Below are positions 35,616 through 47,900 of a stretch of 64,000 bases of DNA, one piece after another. Every line of letters begins with the position of its first letter. Positions within the stretch are counted from its first letter, which is position 1. Origin of the DNA: Cercis canadensis. Lineage: Eukaryota > Streptophyta > Magnoliopsida > Fabales > Fabaceae. The stretch is from the NCBI GenBank assembly GCA_003255065.1, contig QAOA01000366.1:287223-351222 (forward strand), given 5' to 3'. Both the position numbers and the translations under genes were made by a program. Below the pieces are notes generated by a model. The model did no database searches and was not told the DNA's origin. It saw only the letters and a program-made list of their open reading frames with translations.

Positions 35616-36716
35616 TCAGCTCATTGCATGGTTGCCACCCAGAACCTGAATCAAACTGGAAGAATTTCTTCTTATTTTCTCATTATCATCCTCCAGTAAT
35701 CCCATACAAATCCCCAAAACCCCTTCTTTTATCGCCTCTAAGCTCATTTCTTCACTATAACAACAAAGGGAGTTGAGTGCCAACAGGGCATATTGAACTC
35801 CTCTAGAGCTTCCATTCCTCAATACCCTAACTAGAATCTGTATACACCCATGATACATTTCCATTTGCTCCCTACCTTCCTTACACTTGGCCAAAATACC
35901 CAGAACTTCAACGGCCCTTTCAAGCCCAGAATCAGCAGTTCTGAGCAAAATCGTCACCGCCCCACATTCCACAGCTCTTCTCCGATTATCAGGAAAAGAG
36001 CAAATAGCATATAGTGCTGTGGCAGCTTCTTTCTTCTCTCTGCCTTTACCATCTCTGAGAAGCGAAACCAAAGCTCCTACTGCATAAGGGTACCGACCAA
36101 TTGTGACCTTGTTGACTTCCACAACCGCCAAACTCGTCAGCATAGTTGCCGCCACCGCTCGGCAATCCGGGGACCCACCAAGCAAAACCGCCACAACACG
36201 ACCAATTACGCCCTCCGCCACCAAACCCACCTTGTTATCGTCGTCTAGACTAAGATTCAGCAGCAAGGAAAGAGCTTTCTCTTGAAGACCGGGATCATCC
36301 GAGTCAACACAGTTGAGCACTGCCGACACGACCCCTGACTCAGTCAACCGCCGCCGGAACACCGAGTCGCGTTTTGAAAGCCGGGTGAGATGGCGCAGCG
36401 ACTCGATTTTGGAGTCGAGGGAAGATGAACGGGAGAGAAGCGTGGAGATTAGGGTTTCGGGTTGAGGAGGAGGGTGATGTTTCAGAGGGGAAATGAGAGC
36501 GTAGTTTGAGATCAAGCTTCTGAGAGCGTGGTTGGGAATGAGGGAAGGGTGGTCCGGGAGGGGCAATTTGGTAATTGGACAGGTCCGATGACCGGCGTCG
36601 AGCCACCGTTGGATTGAGGCTCGGTCAAAGGTGTGACCCGACGAGAGGATAACCGGGTCGGACATTATCTCTAGCGAAATTGGACACTTGAAGTGGTCCG
36701 GGAGCTGAGTCGCCAT
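35616..36716 (-). CDS. PUB8: U-box E3 ubiquitin ligase with ARM-type repeats (PUB8-type)
   Basis: A single exon of 366 codons. The U-box spans about residues 7-80, starting DHFKCPISLEIMSDPVILSS and including GHTFDRASIQRW, RTCPITKLPL and LIPNHALRSLI. These are the conserved core positions of plant U-boxes, which recruit ubiquitin-loaded E2 enzymes without zinc. The remainder (about 90-360) is a chain of leucine-rich helices typical of Armadillo-like repeats (EKALSLLLNLSLDDDNK, AAATMLTSLAVVEVNK, EAATALYAICSFPDNRR), used to bind substrates. Arabidopsis PUB8 has 374 residues with the same layout, so the protein looks complete. The ATG lies just inside a CT-rich leader (36737-36752), and frames on the opposite strand are shadows. 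Intronless structure is common in this subgroup. The substrate is unknown. Confidence 0.92.
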   Translation of the reverse strand: MATQLPDHFKCPISLEIMSDPVILSSGHTFDRASIQRWLDAGHRTCPITKLPLPDHPSLIPNHALRSLISNYALISPLKHHPPPQPETLISTLLSRSSSLDSKIESLRHLTRLSKRDSVFRRRLTESGVVSAVLNCVDSDDPGLQEKALSLLLNLSLDDDNKVGLVAEGVIGRVVAVLLGGSPDCRAVAATMLTSLAVVEVNKVTIGRYPYAVGALVSLLRDGKGREKKEAATALYAICSFPDNRRRAVECGAVTILLRTADSGLERAVEVLGILAKCKEGREQMEMYHGCIQILVRVLRNGSSRGVQYALLALNSLCCYSEEMSLEAIKEGVLGICMGLLEDDNEKIRRNSSSLIQVLGGNHAMS

Positions 36717-36736
36717 TACTCAAACACAGACACGCA

Positions 36737-36752
36737 CTCTCTCTCTCTCTCT
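36737..36752 (-). repeat. CT microsatellite in the U-box gene leader
   Basis: About eight CT units lie 20-36 bases upstream of the start codon (AG repeats on the coding strand), probably in the 5' untranslated region. Confidence 0.7.
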
Positions 36753-36929
36753 AGAAAGCTTTTGGTTTGAGATTGAGAGGGTTTATGAGGTTTTTGGAGG
36801 CTATTGGCTGAGGTTTCACTCTTGCATTTTTTTTTAGCTAGAGGACGCTGGGCCATGCTGACCAAGTGGAAAGACGACAATAGCCTCCTTGATACACTAT
36901 AATTTCCATGAAGGGATTCTAGTACCATA

Positions 36930-39900
36930 GGGCGTATTTGTAATTTTATATAGATTTTAATTTTAATTTTAGAAATTTAAAGACATATATTTTTAAGAGG
37001 GAAATCTAAAGAAATAAAATAAGCACAAGTTAAATTATATTAGCCAAAAAGTTAAAAATGACAAGTTCAATGAAAATGACCTTAATAAGGGCTCAATGGC
37101 ATATGGAGTAGATCTTAGACCTTTAGGCTTTTTTTTTTGGTTATTATATAAATAAAAATAGATTTTTAATTAAAATATATAAAGTAATGTAAGATTCTTG
37201 CATGAAACTTCAACTTTTCTAAAATATTCTTAGATCGTATTTGTATCTCTTTTAAGTTTAAATTTAGTGTGGATTTGATTTCAATTTTTAAAAATTATTT
37301 TTATTTTTTATTTTTTAAAAAATAAAACAAAAAAAAAACTTGTTTGATAAAGATATTTTTGTTTATATGTTTTAAAAATTTATTCTCAAAACATTGTTCT
37401 AAAATCAAAAAAATAAAAATAAGATAGGAATAACCTTAAATAAAATGTATTTTTACATGATGATCATGAAAATAATATAAAAAAGAGAGTATGAAAAATT
37501 TATTTATTCAATTGAAGAGTGGACAACTTCAGACTTTTATTAGATAACTTTTCTATTTTATTAAGAATATTGTGTAAAAGTTTTCAAATAGAAATAGTTA
37601 TTGTTTCATGTATCTCATGGCTAGATGAAATAAACAAGTACATAATTTTTTTACTGCTAACAAGAAAGTAGATAACGGTTGCCTGAAAGCTTTAAGAACA
37701 TGACCTTTTCTCTATAGTGACTTTTTATAACATGACTAATTAATTAACATAAATGAAATATAATTTACTAGTGATCCATTTTTAGCTTTACTAACGAGTG
37801 ACTTATATTGGTTAAGAACTAATTAATATATGTTCATTATTTTCTGTTATTGACATTAATTTGAACATTAAATATAGAAAGTGAAATGAAGAAGTAATTT
37901 TATTGGCACTTGAAAAAGGAAGACAATAGAGAAAATAGCTCTATCTAAGATTAATTTTTTTGGGGGTACTCTGACTATGGTTTTGGATTCAGACACAAAA
38001 TCTACAAGTCCTATGGTTTTGGATTCAGACACGAAATCTACAAATCTTAAAGACGACTTTAGTATCACTCAACTATAATTCATTTGGTATATAAGCAAAT
38101 CTTTGACATAATTAAACAGAATCACTTGATGGAATGACCATAAGGGATGAAAGTATAAAGAAAAATAGTGGATACTATGAATTTTTAAATAAAATACAGA
38201 TCATTGAATCTCAAAAGAAAAAGTTGCATAAAAATTGGAAAGAATATGAATAAAATGGCCTTAGATTGTGTTCATACATTGAAAGAAAGAAACTTTGGGA
38301 CAACCATGTAGTGAAATAGCACAATTCCATGTTGGATGTGAACTTATTCGTTTTTAACTTTCTGGAAATTCTTTCGTTTGAAAAATCATTTTGCACTCTC
38401 CAAAGAAATGCATTAATTAAATATATTGCTCAAAAAAGATTATTAAGTGTGTCTGAACACAAAAATCATACCAAGGTTCTTCTTTTATTGGTTACACACC
38501 AAGTTTCTAAATATAAGCCATGTGAATATACGAGCAAACAAATACACTAGCGGTTTGTTATCTATAAAATAAACTTGCATTAATTTTCAAAAAGAATATT
38601 AAATTATAAATATTTTTTACCTGTAGATAAAATAATGATTATATTTATAATTGAGAGAAATATAATAGAAATGTGAGAAAATCAACCTTATAACTAAAAA
38701 TATGCTTCATTAAACTAGAGTTTTTCTTCTATTAAATTATAATATATACAATAACACATTTGTAATAATAATTAATAAATTATGCTTTTCTTATTCGTAC
38801 ATTTCATTTTTTCAAAGCATAGAATATATTTTTTGTTTTTCTCTTTCTGTGGAATAAAGGATATAATATTGTATAGAAACTAAAACAATGCCATATTTTG
38901 TCCATTTGTTCTATTTTTTTAATTTTTTTTTATGTTTTCTGACCTTTTTCAGCTTCTTCTTATAAATTAATTTTTTTGAATTATTATTCTCAAGTTTTAG
39001 TATTTAAAAAAAATTAAGAATTACTTTCTACTTCATATAAATTTATTAAAATATCCTTTAACATATATAATTATTCTCTTTATATATATGAATAATCTAT
39101 TTATATTTAAACACAATAATCACATATTAAAACATAAAATATATTTTATACATAATAATTACATGACGTTGAGAGATATTTTATCATTTTACAAACAAAT
39201 ACTTGCTTGAAAAGCATTTATCTTCAGAATTTTTTTTAGCCTTTTCTATAAAGCATTAGAATTTGAGAAGAATATCATATATATATATATATGTAAATTG
39301 ATATTTGTGTTTGCATGTAATGGTCCTTAAATTGATAAAATTTCCAATTGAGAATAAAAGGGTATTTGAGACATTTGACCAGGTGTTACGCTCCTCTTTC
39401 AACCTTCTGGATTCTGTCGGTTACTTCCCCGGAAACAAGAGGGAAAGAGAGATCCAAAGCACTAAAGCCATGGATACCATTTAGTTAACCTTACTGACAA
39501 GAAAGCCAGAGTTCGCGTAAAATGACACACAAGGGTGTTTTGGTCAAAACAGATCTACCTTCTTATCCTATCGCGAGGAAAACCCGAGCAAGACTACAGA
39601 ATGCTGATACCAGTCAGTCACGAGACTCCGATTCTTGGTGAAATTACCAAGATATCCCTCACTACAAAATAAAGAAAACTGGCACGCCAACAGGAACCAG
39701 TAATAACGGTGACCGGTGAACAGGCGAGTGCCCAAGTCAAATGTTAAAAAGTCCAAATTTGTGAGCCAATCTCGCAAGCGGTGACACGTGTTTCCTTCGT
39801 GCTGCTTTGTCCTTTTTCTTTTGCTTTCTTTACTTTCTTTTCTATTTTTTTAATTCTATATATACGTGTCATATAAATATCTGACCCAAACGTGTGGACA

Positions 39901-40458
39901 TGGATCTATGTGATTATTTCACTGCTATATTAATTGTGTATTCAATGGATATCCGTAAAAGTATTATTTTCAATATTGTAGAATGCAAAAACCTTATCAA
40001 TTAAGAGGATTTTAATGCACCTTGATTTGACATTAATGGTTTCTTTTTCTCACCTCTTAATCAATTCAAGCTTCTAACACTTTAGCTAATGAGCCTTGGC
40101 ACAATAGACACCTTAGCTAGTTACTAATTGTAGTAAGTCTTACCGAGTCAGAGAAACATGTTTGCCTCCAAAATTGTTGTCACACTAAAATTAGACTATC
40201 GTGACTCTAATTTTAAATATTCTATATTTAGTTATTCAATTTTTTTTGTTTATTAAAAGTTACATAATAAAAATAGCTTACTTTTTTTTTTTTTTTTAAA
40301 TGTCATATCGTTTACTCTTAAGGAGATTTCATCAGAATTTCTACAATAAAATATCAAGTTCTTTCCATTAAAGTGTTCCTTGAAGATAATATTTTGAAAT
40401 ACTTTTGATTTTATAGTTTTAAATTTGAAAATTTAAAATGTTTATGATTTTTTTGACA
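36930..40458. other. Gene-free AT-rich stretch
   Basis: No gene was recognised. It holds a dispersed-repeat copy (37965-38085). A less AT-rich patch of about 400 bases at 39380-39790 contains ACACGTG and GGTGACCGGTGA but no convincing frame. Nothing else structured was seen. Confidence 0.5.
37965..38085. repeat. Dispersed repeat with an internal 36-bp tandem duplication
   Basis: The phrase CTATGGTTTTGGATTCAGAC plus 'ac.aaatctacaa' occurs twice in tandem, then 'tcttaaagacgactttagtatcactcaactataattcatttggtat'. Diverged relatives with the same word order lie near 9655-9775, 13015-13125 and 13255-13400. Non-coding. The class is not known to me. Confidence 0.5.
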
Positions 40459-40779
40459 ATTTGACTGAAATAATATATTTGAACGAATTATTTATACAAA
40501 TTGGACACTTTTTAAATTATTTATGTAAAATTGACACTTTTAAATATTTTAGTAATATTTCAATCAAAGTTTAAACACGCTTTTGACAAAAGCGTGACTT
40601 AATTTTGAGAAAAGTGTGACCATTTTTTGAAAAAAGTGTGACATATTTTTGCTAAAATCGTGTTTAAATTTTGATTAAAAATTAATAAAATATTTAAAAG
40701 TGTCTATTTTATGTAAATAGTTTAAAAAATACTCCATTTATATAAATAGTTTGTGCAAACATATTATTTCAGTCAAATT
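40459..40779. mobile_element. Inverted-repeat MITE, about 320 bp
   Basis: The left end AATTTGACTGAAATAATAT is repeated exactly in reverse complement at the right end. The arms also share 'aaattatttatgtaaaattgacacttttaaatatttta' (diverged) and 'tttaaacacg'. The centre contains repeated GTGTGAC/AGCGTGAC words. No coding capacity. No certain target duplication. Confidence 0.55.
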
Positions 40780-43700
40780 ACCTAATTTTTTTTAAGGCAG
40801 CTCATGAAAGATCATATTTCTTTTATGCTACAAGATAAATCACATTTATTAAAGATATTTTGTTTGACGGAAATAAAATAATTTGTTTTTGGTCTATTAT
40901 AAACTATATATATAATAGAGATAATTTATCTCTCTCTCAAAATCTCACCTAACTCTTCCTAATAAATTTGAACACGAAACTTTAAGATAAGTATTTTGTT
41001 GAGAACACGATAAGAAGATAGTTGCACTACAATATAAGATAAAAAAAATTACATGAATTCAAAGATACCCCTATTTTAAGGGCAACATATATAATAGGAC
41101 AAAGAATACCGTTAATGTTGCCAAGAATGTGCTGAATGTGAAAATGACATTTCCTCAAAGAAAGAGATATATATGATTATATATATATATACATGGATGA
41201 TTGAGTATGAATCAGCATCCAAGTGGCTCTAGGAAGCTTCTCATCTTTCCAAGATCATCTATGATTGGAGGTGGTTCTCCACAAAAGCAAATTAACCTTG
41301 TCTTTTAGTTTCTAAATTCAATTTGGATGCCCTACTTATTTGAAATTCAGCAAATTATGTCATAATTGCACAAATTTTAGATGTGACTCTATTTCAACTT
41401 AGCGTTTAGCCAAGAGTAATGAATTAGTGATATATACAAAAACCTCTTCAACAATAGTATCACATTCTTGATGACATATTTAACGGTTGAACAAAGAAAT
41501 TGGGAAAATATGAAGACTAAATTCTGTCAATTGAAACTAGAATGATCAAAATCATAAGAATTAAAAGTGTAATTAAACCTAAAATTTATTAAATTCATCG
41601 ATTGAGTATTCCAAGACCTGAAAAGCCTGTGGAACTTGTTTTACATTAGGAAACACTGTGATTTGTATATAGGAGGTTTCTTAGATATTTTGTTGTATGT
41701 CATACTATACAAGAATAACCAATATGTGAATGTCATATGTACAAATTAATTATTTTTAAGTTTGTTTGAGAAAATAAGATAAATTAATTTTATATTAAAT
41801 AAAATATAAAAATTACGTATATTTGTCACGTCAATGTAGTATGACATACACATATAGTATCATAGAATCTCCGTTGTATATATGGTGTAGCTCTTTTGAT
41901 TTTTGTTGTAGTTTTTTTTTTTGTTTTATAGATTTTAGAGTTCAAACATTAAGACCCAATTAATTAAATGGAGTGGCCAGGTAGAGCTACATAACATTAT
42001 AACCTCTCTTCACATGATTAGAGGGTCATCTTTCCACAATTTTTTTTTTTTGGTGCATGTTATATGATGTAGGGTGATAAGAAGAAATTTTTGAGAGAGT
42101 TATTATAAAGTAATTCAAATAAAAAGAATTTTAAGTAAATTTTAAAATTATTTTATTTTATTTTATTTTAGTTATGATATACAATTATTTTTTATGACTA
42201 GTGGCTCTTTATAATTTTAAATAATCGGAGATCATCTAGTTTTTAGTAGTTACACATTGATTATTGGGATAACAAAATGACTACTTATCATATAAAACTT
42301 TAAATGACTGCTAGTAAATAATTAAAGAAAAATAAAGTATAACTTTAAAACTTACCCTTAATTAATACCTTTAGAAAAAAACTAAATATTATACATTTAT
42401 TGTTGTTTAGAAATCTTACAATTTTCTCCGACAAGATACAATAAAAGACATGTCACAAATTAGTTATTTTATCAATCAAATTCATTTAGTGCTACCAATT
42501 TTTTTTTAGGGAGATATCATGAATCTTCACTCTAAGCCACTTTTTTTTATCACTTTAAGTTAGTTACAAGTTTTTATTTTTATTTTTTTTGTTACNATGA
42601 GAGTGCAATGTACTGGAGAAAGAAGAATGTATTATATGGCAGAAATAAAACACATAACATTAAATACTTTAATTTCTATAATTAAAAAAAGTGTCATTAA
42701 ACCCACAAATCATTAAAAATAACAACTTTTTTTATTTTTCTTTCTTCTCTTGTGAGTTGAACGTAGTTTAATTTTGAGAATGCAAAACGTGCTCTAATAT
42801 TTTCCTTTTAGTAACCTAGTGGAGGCATATCCTCATTGTACCAAACTTTAGAGAGTAAAAAAGTCATCAACTTGATGCACTTTTAACAATTCATGCGCAT
42901 GCAAATAGTGCTCTTCTTCTGAACCCATCATGATTATGAAGTACGTTCACCCAGCAGAACTTGTTCAAAGTTACCACATGGTATTCAAAAGCTTAATTAT
43001 GCTCATTATTTTGCCTAACCAATTTTAGAAAACATTGTGAGCTTTATTCGCAGCTTGAAATGGAAGAAGCACTTAGTGGAGAAGAAGAGGTAAAGGCCAA
43101 AACCCAATTACACAAAGGTGTTTGTATATATATCCATAAATAGAAAAGTGCTAGATGAGTATAATCTTCAAGTATAAATAACAAGGGATGGGATTGGAAA
43201 GAGACTAGCCAAAGAAAAAAGGGTACAAGGCTCCGTACAATCATCAAGGGACAGCTGTGCAGAAAGCGATGGCCTTAAATCTATTCGATGAAAGGCCCAA
43301 GAGAAAAGAGAAGGTGGGAGAGAGAGAGAGTGCTGAATTTTGTGTGTGTGGAGGAGAATGGCTCTAAAATCTCTACCTCAAGCTAATAAAGACGTACCCT
43401 ACTGCCCCATATAAGAAAAAATTGGATGTGGGGTTCTCATCTGTTTGTATTTAGCATAGAAGGACAGAAACGTGATGCATGAGAATTGCCATGTGTAAGG
43501 CCGTTGGGAGCCGTTTATACAGGTAAACATGACCCCGTGAAGGGGAATTAATTTGGGTTTTTATCAAGATGACCAACAGTGGTCCAATGATTTTGTAGTC
43601 ACCATCATTGCTTGGACAAATAGGTGTGGCTTTTCATTTTCTGAACCATTATCTTACTACTTTAGTTCCAATTGGGGTTAAACATTTCACCACCTGCTAA

Positions 43701-44902
43701 TGCTATTGCTTGTACTTTAACGTTGTGAAGTTGCATGATTTGGTACAAAGTTTTAGAAATTTTCTTATTTATTTTAATCAAAGTGCTTCCGTTCTGCACT
43801 AAAGGTGCAGCTAGGTGAAGTTCTTGGACCACTAGCTTTCAATAATCTAATCTTATAGGGTTGAGGCCACTCATGGGCATAGAGGTAGCCATGGACCAAG
43901 AGTCCTTACTAGCATGTCAGCTATAAGGAAGTTGTTGGCCTACATACACCATCTCTCCAACAATGATACTGTCTGAATCTAAACCCACAGCAAAAGGGAA
44001 TCATTCATAGTCTTCAAGATTAATTGCATTTTCAATTTGTTTAGTTTTTCCTTTTCTTTTTTAAATTTGAACAAGTCTTCAAGTTGCTTGGAGGTTGTTT
44101 AATAGTTGATCTAACTCTGTTGACCTTCATCTGTCTGTAGTTTTGTGAGAAAAGAAAGGAAAACGACTTTTCGTGAGGAAAACTTGGTCATGGTCATGGG
44201 CATGGGCAAGTTATGGAAGCTGCTTCATTTAAAGGTATATAGAAGAATCTGTAATTTTCTTCCAGCAATACAAACACTATAGCTCGTTAATTCATACTCA
44301 TAGCTGCTTACAGCTGCATCTGATATTGGTCATATTTACTACACGAAGATTTATTACTGCATTACCCTTAATTTATAACTGAATAAGATGAGTCATATTT
44401 GTCATTGTCTAGGCTGTGGTCTAAGGTACGTCTGATAGCAACAACCTTGCATAGATTCAGTGAATCATATAAGTAATGGCTCCCACTCTACTGATAGGGA
44501 TGGGGAACTAAAATCATCATATTGTGCTATTAAAGTATTGAAGTTTCTTCTCTCTCTTTGCACTAAGCTACTACATTGTTAGTGTGAGGACATCATAAAG
44601 TTGCAGTTTAACCTTTTTAGTGCATTGTGGAAGAATCTGAGGAAATATTCTATGTTCGATATGTAGGATCCACTGAAATGTAGTACAAAAGGAAGCAACT
44701 AAATTTTTACCAGGGATTACCTAGTTATAACTTAATACACTTGAAGAAGCTCATATTTACACTGTCCTGCTGAATTGGATAAGATATGCATCAATATAAC
44801 CATTGTTTGTAATAGCCTTGCTGTTCATTACATAATACTGTTATTGTAAGAGCATAGTAATGTAGTAGCATGGTACCAAACAAGTTTTGAGAGTCTCGAT
44901 CT
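40780..44902. other. Gene-free stretch with gap at 42596
   Basis: No convincing coding or RNA gene. It holds copy 3 of the dispersed AT-rich repeat (41690-41880) and a single N at 42596 next to a T-rich run. The less AT-rich segment 43040-43520 contains a GA-rich run (about 43303-43332) and a minus-strand frame (43247-43044) whose peptide I do not recognise. The last few hundred bases are the 3' flank of the receptor kinase gene. Confidence 0.5.
41690..41880. repeat. Dispersed AT-rich repeat, copy 3
   Basis: It carries the same core as 28660-28880. 'atgtcatactata' near the left end is mirrored by 'tagtatgacatac' near the right end, so this copy shows terminal inverted repeats. Confidence 0.5.
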
Positions 44903-47900
44903 TCAGCGGGCTTCAATCATAGTCATACTCACCCCATTTACTGAATAAATTCCTTCACTTTTTGACTGGTCTGAACTGGTGTAAGTAGGTCTCTTGAAAA
45001 TGAATACTGGTTGTTTGGGAGTAGGAAGAGTTGTGTCATTACCCAACATAGAAATAACTACTGACATAGTTGGCCTCTCTGTTGGATAATCTTGAACACA
45101 TAGAAGCCCAATTTGGATGCATCTTAGGACTTCATGATCAAGGCATGTGTCACCCAATGATGGATCAACAATCTCCATGGCTCTGCCTTCTCTCCACAGA
45201 TCCCATATCTAAATAAATTGAAGTTAATAGATTAGTAGTATTAAAGGCATTTCTAGATCTACCACTGATTAAAGGTAAATTTAATTTGAAGTTATTGTCC
45301 TGCATTGTTACTCACATGTCCAACCAAAGTGGAGGAGGTAATGTCATCATAATGACCACTATTCTTTCTTCCGGTAATGATCTCCAAAATCAAAACTCCA
45401 AAGCTGTATACATCAGATTTTACTGAAAATATTCCTTCCATCGCATACTCTGGTGACATGTAACCACTACAAAAGAAAAATATAAATGAAACCATTCAAT
45501 TTCTTATGTATTCATGAAAAAAATGTTGTAGATAAGAGTTCTGGCAATGGACTATTTTCCTATTTATGTTTTGTCTGCACAGTCTTTCAATTAGTATAGA
45601 GACCAAAGTAACATAATGCAAGGAAACTAATGATGTTTTTCTACATTTTTGAGTACTTACTAGGTTCCAACAACACGGTTTGTGTTTGCTTCAATTTGAT
45701 CCCCACCAAATATTTTAGCCATACCAAAATCTGCAATTTTTGGGTTCAATACAGAGTCCAACAAGACATTGCTGGCCTTTAAATCTCTATGGATGATTCT
45801 TAATCTTGAATCTTGATGAAGGTATAAGATCCCTCTAGCAACCCCACAGATGATATCCAACCGTTTCTTCCAGTCTAGCTGTGACCTTCTAAATTCATCT
45901 GGACCAGAAATGCAAAGACTTAAGTATGCTTGATTAATTGTTCAACATATACAAGCATGAAAATGTCAAAATAAATGATGAAGAAGTGACATGGTCATTT
46001 CTAAAGTGACAGGTCAACTATTAATGGAGCAAAGGTGAAAACAGGACATACCAAAAATGTGAAAGTCCAAGCTTTTGTTTGGCAAATACTCATAGATTAA
46101 CATCTTCTCTTGTCCTTGAATGCAGTAACCTAAGATCCTAACCAGGTTCCTGTGTTGGAGTTTTGCAATTAAGGCAACCTCATTTTTAAACTCTTCTATG
46201 CCTTGTCCAGAAGACTTTGACAGTCTCTTCACTGCTATTGCCATTCCATTACTTAATAGACCCTGAAATCATAACCCAAACTCAATTTTCTGTTAGTGTA
46301 CACTTGTTGCATGAAAACATTACTTGGCGAATTCTATAAATGAGCTTAGTCATGCTTCACCCATAGCATCTTGCTCTAAACACATGCCTTGATGTCAATG
46401 GTATTAACATAAACTACCAATACATTTTACTCTGATGTTATATGAAGTTATGAAATCTGAGACTTGTTAAATAAGAAAGAGTACCTTATAAACAGAACCG
46501 AAACCACCTTGTCCAAGCTTGTTATCTGGAGAAAAATTCTCTGTTGCTTCAGCAATGTCGCTTAGATCAAATAATGGTAAATCTGAATTGTGTCTGCTTT
46601 CAAGATCTTTTATGCTTGGAGAGTCATGAAAATCAATATTTGATGGATATTTGCGATGCTTTCTCCTCGCTGTCATCAAACATGGAAACAGATACAGCAA
46701 TTCTCAACTAAGTTTTGGTGCTAAATCAATAAAACTAAGAACTCGATAATTCTATCAAATTTTAATAAGAATATACTCAATTTAGCTTACCGTGTTTCTT
46801 TTTCTTTACGAACCAAACAATAAAAACCATGAGAAGCAGGATCAGAAAAACAGACACCACTATAATTGCTGTCATCCCCTTCTTGCCGAGAGAACCATGT
46901 GGCTTCTTTGCATATTTAGCTGCAAACAAGATATTGTAAATAATATTGCTGCCAAACTAGTCAATTATGCCTTAAACCTCATCACAGAATTATATAGCAG
47001 ATAGAAAAGGGGAATGGTTCGAATATGCTTATATGTTGACTACTTAGTAATATCTAGACAACAGCATAAAACAATTTCATACGTTTGAATTCTTGTGTTG
47101 AGGAATTTAAAAGTAAACTTTCCCAGCAGCAGAATTTGCTTATAGTGCAGATCCATGCATACAAAGGCAGCAGCTTTTTATCAGGAAGGCAATCTTAATT
47201 CTTGCGTCCATTATATGATAATGCACATTCTTTACTGTAATTTGCTAACGAAGAGACTAGATTTATAGTCAATATCAATTAATTTATGTTCCATTCCATG
47301 TTTTCTTCTAGAAATTTATAATAAATACATAAATCCCATGAATTCTTTGGTCCTATTCTTCTTTCTAGGAACAAAAAGAAACTGAAATTCTCATTGGAAT
47401 CGAATTATGTGGCTATATGAATGCCGTGGCCTGCTTCACCATTGCATTGTGTCATTTAGACCGTTGCGTTCTAGTCATTCGATTTAAATCCAATAACCTG
47501 ACTTAATTTTTCTAATCTCAACACATGTATCGTCATTTTTTATAATAAATTATCAGCATCTCCAAATAATGAACATGTTTAGATAATGTGGTAGAAATAG
47601 CACCATGAAGCAGAGGTTTAATGAAATAAAGATATGTGCTGTTATGTACCAAATGATATAAAAAGATGACGAATTCCATCCTACTCCTAAGTTGTAGCTA
47701 ATGTTGATTGTTTGTGACTTTTTAACATATTGTTGAGACTTACGTTGATATAATTAGTGCAATCTTAGTTTCACTAAATCTATTTAATTATTTTTTTTAC
47801 AGCTCGAATGTGAATCTTGTAATATTTAGATTGTGCCATTCTGCCCTCTCTAAATAATATATAAAGTGCATTTCTCCAACTAATATCACATCAAGATAGG

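Noticed and set aside
35887..36606. Several long frames on the opposite strand or other frames of the U-box gene
   Set aside because: They are shadows of the GC-richer U-box coding sequence with no family resemblance.
43182..43202. Minus-strand TCTTTCCAATCCCATCCCTTG, which resembles the miR482/2118 pattern
   Set aside because: No complementary arm is present within about 150 bases on either side, so no precursor hairpin.
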